From the NCBI GenBank assembly GCA_009617715.1, contig VTFK01000408.1, positions 124,001 through 188,000 of the forward strand: a DNA stretch of 64,000 nt. Reading direction: 5' to 3'. Below the pieces are notes generated by a model. The model was not told the DNA's origin and made no database searches. It worked only from the letters and a program-made list of their open reading frames with translations. Every line of letters begins with the position of its first letter. The first letter of the stretch is position 1. This document shows positions 59,993-64,000 of the stretch, piece after piece. A program made the position numbers and the translations under genes. This stretch comes from Plectrocnemia conspersa. Its lineage: Eukaryota > Arthropoda > Insecta > Trichoptera > Polycentropodidae.

Positions 59993-61500
59993 CTGGGTTA
60001 TTTCATGCGGAATCACTGTTTCAAATAACTTTTGAAATTATAAATTCAGACAGAATTAGTATGTTTCATTCGCAACATTCGCAGCATTTTACAAAGCATG
60101 TACAATGCTAAAAATTAGTTTTATTTCAGATAGAAATGTCGGTATTTAAATTATAAAACGCAATCTGGAGATTTCCATATTAATTTCACTCTAAAGGGCT
60201 GTATTATTCCATAAAAGGCGTAGGTTGTGCATTTCATTCTAACGTGCTAGGTATTGCTAGATAGGGATCCAACTTATAATTTAAAATAATTCTGTAATAT
60301 GTAAGTTTTGTATACTCATATTAAATTACATTGTGATATTATTGCATATTTTCTTTTTTATATCATTATTAAATAAAAATATGTACTTTTTTTGCAATTT
60401 TTCCTATTAATCAAACATTACGCAAACTCCAATGACGCAAACCAATCAATATTCATTAAAACCATTTTGTCACAATATAAATTTTGACCTCACACATTCA
60501 AACCGCAAAATTAGCATTTTCCTTTGATAATAAATATTTAAAAAAACGTAATGCAATGGGTACATGTACTCAATGCGTTATTAATATTTATACCAAATAT
60601 ATCTTGAGTGTTGACTTTTGCTCATCTCATGACTTGTGTCGATCGGCCGGAAATTGACGTCCAGCTCGTTATGTGAACGCGTTATAAATTGGCTCCAATC
60701 AAACAGGTAGCTCTTTATCTCACCAGTCCTCGCTAGAAACTTCAACCGCTTTATTATTATTAAATTATAATTGAAAATATAACTCAAGACGGGTGAGTTG
60801 TTTATAAAGTGGAAGGTCTCGTGCGAGCGACATGTGGCGGATTATTTCGATGGGTGTTGGGTTCATAGAGGGTTTCTTTTCCTTCGCCATCTGGTAGACG
60901 TATGCTCAATATTTTTTTTTGTTATAATATTATAATATACACGAAGCTATAAAAATAATCGCTAGTGTCTCTCTAAGTGTTGTTTATAATATATTATTAA
61001 AAAAACCTGCTTCGATAAAATAATTTCGATTAAAAAAAATTGTTTCCATCGAACTTTCGTAGACTTTTCAAGTAACTTAAGTGTCTCTAATCGATTACAA
61101 ATTAAGAAGCGAAACTATTTATTATCGTTTAATAACTGAGAAAGATGCAAGTCCGATTTGGAGCTGTTTATTATGAAATTGTTTGGTTTAATGATGAACT
61201 TTATTAACAATGCGTCTGGAACTGTTCGTTATAAAAAATATAATAGTGCCAAAAAGAGAGCTGGCATGAAATTTGTTTCTCAAATGCGTATTTTATAAAT
61301 ATATTTTTGATCACTTTTATTATAAAAGCGTCCTTTCTTGGGTCTGCGATTGAACAACCAATCACAAGGTAGACATTTGCGTATACGGGAGATCACGCAT
61401 TGAAGTAATACTTTATAAACATGATCTATCTAATGCAATACATACATAGAATTAGCTGCCTTATCATAATATTACTTTTATGAGGAAAATGCTTAGTTTT
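59993..61500. other. Non-coding stretch
   Basis: A GC-richer patch at 60610-60900 has no recognisable coding frame; the rest is A/T-rich. No ETS-domain exon is present. Confidence 0.45.
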
Positions 61501-61519
61501 TCCGACCAAATTCGCTCGA

Positions 61520-61905
61520 AGAGTCACTGCGCCAATTATTCGCGATACCTAAAGTGCGATACGTCGTCCCGAATTAGCCAAATTTGCATATCGCGCGTCG
61601 CGTAATGACGTTACGCGAACGAAATTGACAAAAGGCTGAGTAAATTGTTTTTCTTGCGAGAAGGGGCGGAGCACGCTGGGCGCGGCTCCGCCCAGTGGGC
61701 GGTCCATTTGGACCAATCGCGGCGCGGAGCGCCGAGAGCGCGCACTCGGACCTTCGAACCGATTATTTACGTTTGCGCAACTCGAGTTTAGGTTTTTGTT
61801 TCGTATATTTACATATTTGCAAGCTAACCTCACCCCGATTGATCAAGAGGCATCTCAATGTGAAGCCGAGTGTAAAGTGAGCTTTTTAAAGCTCACTTTC
61901 AGATG
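61520..61905. promoter_or_regulatory. CpG-rich island with GC boxes and CCAAT, possible promoter
   Basis: The most GC-rich 200 bp of the window. It holds GGGGCGGAGC at 61663, an inverted GGGCGCGGCTCCGCCC at 61678-61693, GTGGGCGGTCC and a CCAAT at 61712, as well as CGCGCGTCGCG and TGACGTTACG. A perfect palindrome (AAAGTGAGCTTT, TT, AAAGCTCACTTT) closes it at 61874-61899. Short frames are open on both strands. This may be another pnt promoter, a promoter of a neighbour, or a regulatory element. No donor-terminated ATG exon was found. Confidence 0.35.
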
Positions 61906-62059
61906 AATGATGCAGGGACGTCACTTGAGGAGGACAGGTAGGGGTCACCCCTCTCCATTGAACTTGCCCAGAAAAATTGAAATCGAATTATTAAAAAAAG
62001 TTAAATAAAACTGAAATGACGTTTCTGATTTTAAACCAGAAATTCTCGGGTTTTTCCTC

Positions 62060-62720
62060 AAAGAAATCTGAAAAAACATTCTTGAATCTATCCCGAAAAT
62101 GCTTTTTAAAATATGTGAATACTTAAGGAAGAAGCAAAAAATAACGAAAAATCAACAACAGCACTGATCGAAAAATCAACAACAGCACAACAACTTTATA
62201 GATCGTATTATTAGTAATTTGACAACTGAATTTAATGCAGCAAAATTAATAAATAATACATTCAGTTTCATGTGGTTATTCCTTAAAGAAAATCTATAAA
62301 AAAACATTCTTGAATCTATCCCGAAAATATTTTTTAAAATATGTCATTTCAGTAAAATCATATCGAAATATATTTTCACTAGTAGATATATATTTTTATT
62401 AGGGAAAATATAAATTATCTAACAAGTGCAAGTAAAATTATATGATTTCAATTTTTCTATATGTTGTATATTTACATACTTATCATTATTTATGTACATC
62501 CGATGTATAAATGTTACAGTGAATGCGTATTTTTTGGTAAAGTTATATTTTCACTAGTCAAGTCCAAATATATTTTCATCAAAATATAATTTAACTGATA
62601 GGCGCTAATATGCTGCTCTAAAACGTCTATGAAACTCAATTTGACAGTTGCGAAACGTCCATTTGCTGTTCAAACCAAAACCTAACCTAATGAAAGCTCT
62701 GAAACTATTTGTAGTTTTGA
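62060..62720. repeat. Dispersed repeat family R2, copy with internal duplications
   Basis: Shares most blocks with 22590-23163 (see there). Unlike that copy it has two duplications: CATTCTTGAATCTATCCCGA at 62079 and 62302 (period about 223 bp) and a 21-22-bp repeat CGAAAAATCAACAACAGCAC at about 62148 and 62169. It ends GTTGCGAAACGTCCATTTGC, then CAAAACCTAACCTAATGAAA. Confidence 0.7.
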
Positions 62721-64000
62721 AACAAAACTAAATAATAGTTTAAATATGAATGAATTGTAATATCACAATAGTCAATTGAACTACAATACTGTATTTAATT
62801 AAAATTATTTTAATAATTATCTTCTGAAAGAGATCGACTTTTAATTTTAATTGTTAATTTTTTTGGCAAAAGTCGAAAATAATAGTTGAATAGTCAACTG
62901 TTACAACTAAAAAAGTTGATTTTGAATGTATGAATTGTTCTTCAGTTGTACACTATATAAAAAAATATTTATGTTAAATATGGATGTTTAAGGCCGTACG
63001 CTAACGGTCAATTTTAATATGTTGACTAATGATTATTATAACACTGAAATTGAATGATTATTATAATACTGGGATTGGGGCTTGAATTTGGTCAGTAAAA
63101 TGTATGTTATTTAACCACTGAATGGCCTACTTTTGCTTCTCCCCCTCCTCTGGAAAAAGCTGAAATTACGTCTCTGTTATGATATCAATCAATGATAACA
63201 ACAGGAATTCATTGTGAAAAGTTCTTCAATGAAAAACCACCAGATTTTTAAGAGAGGAATAGAAAAATAACCTTATCTGTGGTGTGGACAAAGATTAGAT
63301 AGACAACAGTGTAAATATTGCTGTTAAATTTTCGGTTTACTTGATATTATCTTTCTTCAGCTATTACTCAAAATATATATTTTTTAGACCGTAACCAATT
63401 TAATGGCTTAATAGAATAATAACTTTTTCTCTTCAAACTTTTGAGACAAGAACATCAAAATTTTGATTTTTAGTTTGTCTTAGGGGTTCAGTCGATTCCT
63501 GTGTTATTTTTATGATCATACGAGTAGAAAATCATTGCTTGTATAGATAAGTTGTTGCAAAGGCAGTGAAGCTTCTTCGTGTACAGTTTTAAAAGCAGCT
63601 ATTGACATCCAAAAAAATTGCTTAAAGTATATTTCATTGTGTGACTCTGCTAATCCTTCAGGTTACTCTGGCACATCAACTTGTGTCGGCCAAATTAAAT
63701 ATTGCAAAAAAATAATAGATGTGTTCCATTATACATTTATTTATTTTTTCGCTTTTTTTACCACCATCTTTAAATTGCGATAATTTATGCCGGTTCTTCG
63801 ATCACTGTTATAGATCAGGAAAAATGTTACAGTCGTCTATTTATCGTTCAAAGGTTCACTGGTAATCCACGCCACGCTTGATTTCAATGAAATACTTATT
63901 TGGGTGCAGACGCGTGTGCGTATTTTGTATCTATAGACACGACTATAGGTCAAAGTTACGGCATGTGAGGTACATTCTCACATCCTTTTTTTACATTAAT
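62721..64000. other. AT-rich non-coding stretch to the window end
   Basis: TTAACCACTGAATGGCCTA near 63110 resembles the flank shared by SINE copies 7 and 8. Otherwise nothing was recognised; the pnt ETS exons must lie further on. Confidence 0.45.

Noticed and set aside
51723..64000. ETS DNA-binding domain exon
   Set aside because: Searched for the tryptophan-rich ETS motifs on both strands; none is present in the window.
1..64000. CRISPR arrays, phage or bacterial operons
   Set aside because: No regularly spaced identical repeats and no compact gene clusters; splice sites and introns show a eukaryotic genome.

Overview
This is eukaryotic, AT-rich, intron-dominated DNA from an arthropod, almost certainly an insect; a lepidopteran-like order is a guess from repeat content only. 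No prokaryotic gene layout, rRNA, tRNA gene or CRISPR array is visible. The only confidently identified host gene is an orthologue of the ETS transcription factor pointed (pnt), on the + strand and running through most of the window.

The recognisable pnt parts are small islands in long introns. A 117-bp exon (14914-15030) holds the MAPK target motif PPLTPGT and the start of the Pointed (PNT/SAM) domain. A 200-bp exon (32029-32228) holds nearly all of the rest of that domain. After a 62-bp intron comes a 165-bp linker exon (32291-32455). These are the isoform-P2-type exons. About 19 kb further on is a GC-rich 5' exon (51237-51722) with an initiator and a correctly spaced DPE, three upstream ORFs, and a 29-codon start that splices in phase 1. 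It fits the separate P1-type promoter known from Drosophila pnt. A possible third, very short first exon lies at 37426-37444. The ETS DNA-binding exons are not in the window and should lie beyond 64000; the P2 start exon should lie before position 1, or was not recognised.

The introns are filled with transposon fossils: a mariner (4617-5472), a Tc1-like pseudogene (about 26160-27095), an internally deleted hAT with an exact 8-bp target duplication (30082-31571), a Tc1-like deletion derivative with TA duplication (45467-46228), two pogo/Tigger-like MITEs (56056-56231, 59451-59635), a decayed non-LTR reverse transcriptase (56640-57700), about ten copies of a tRNA-derived SINE, a long-hairpin repeat family and several unnamed dispersed or tandem repeats.

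Scattered GC-rich islands (for example 17.3-18.3, 28.0-28.4, 36.9-37.4, 43.1-43.6, 47.7-48.2, 51.1-51.7, 58.4-58.7 and 61.5-61.9 kb) contrast with the AT-rich background. They are the best places to look for alternative promoters, enhancers or small nested genes. The most notable point inside the gene is a one-base reading-frame mismatch between the two exons around the end of the PNT domain.
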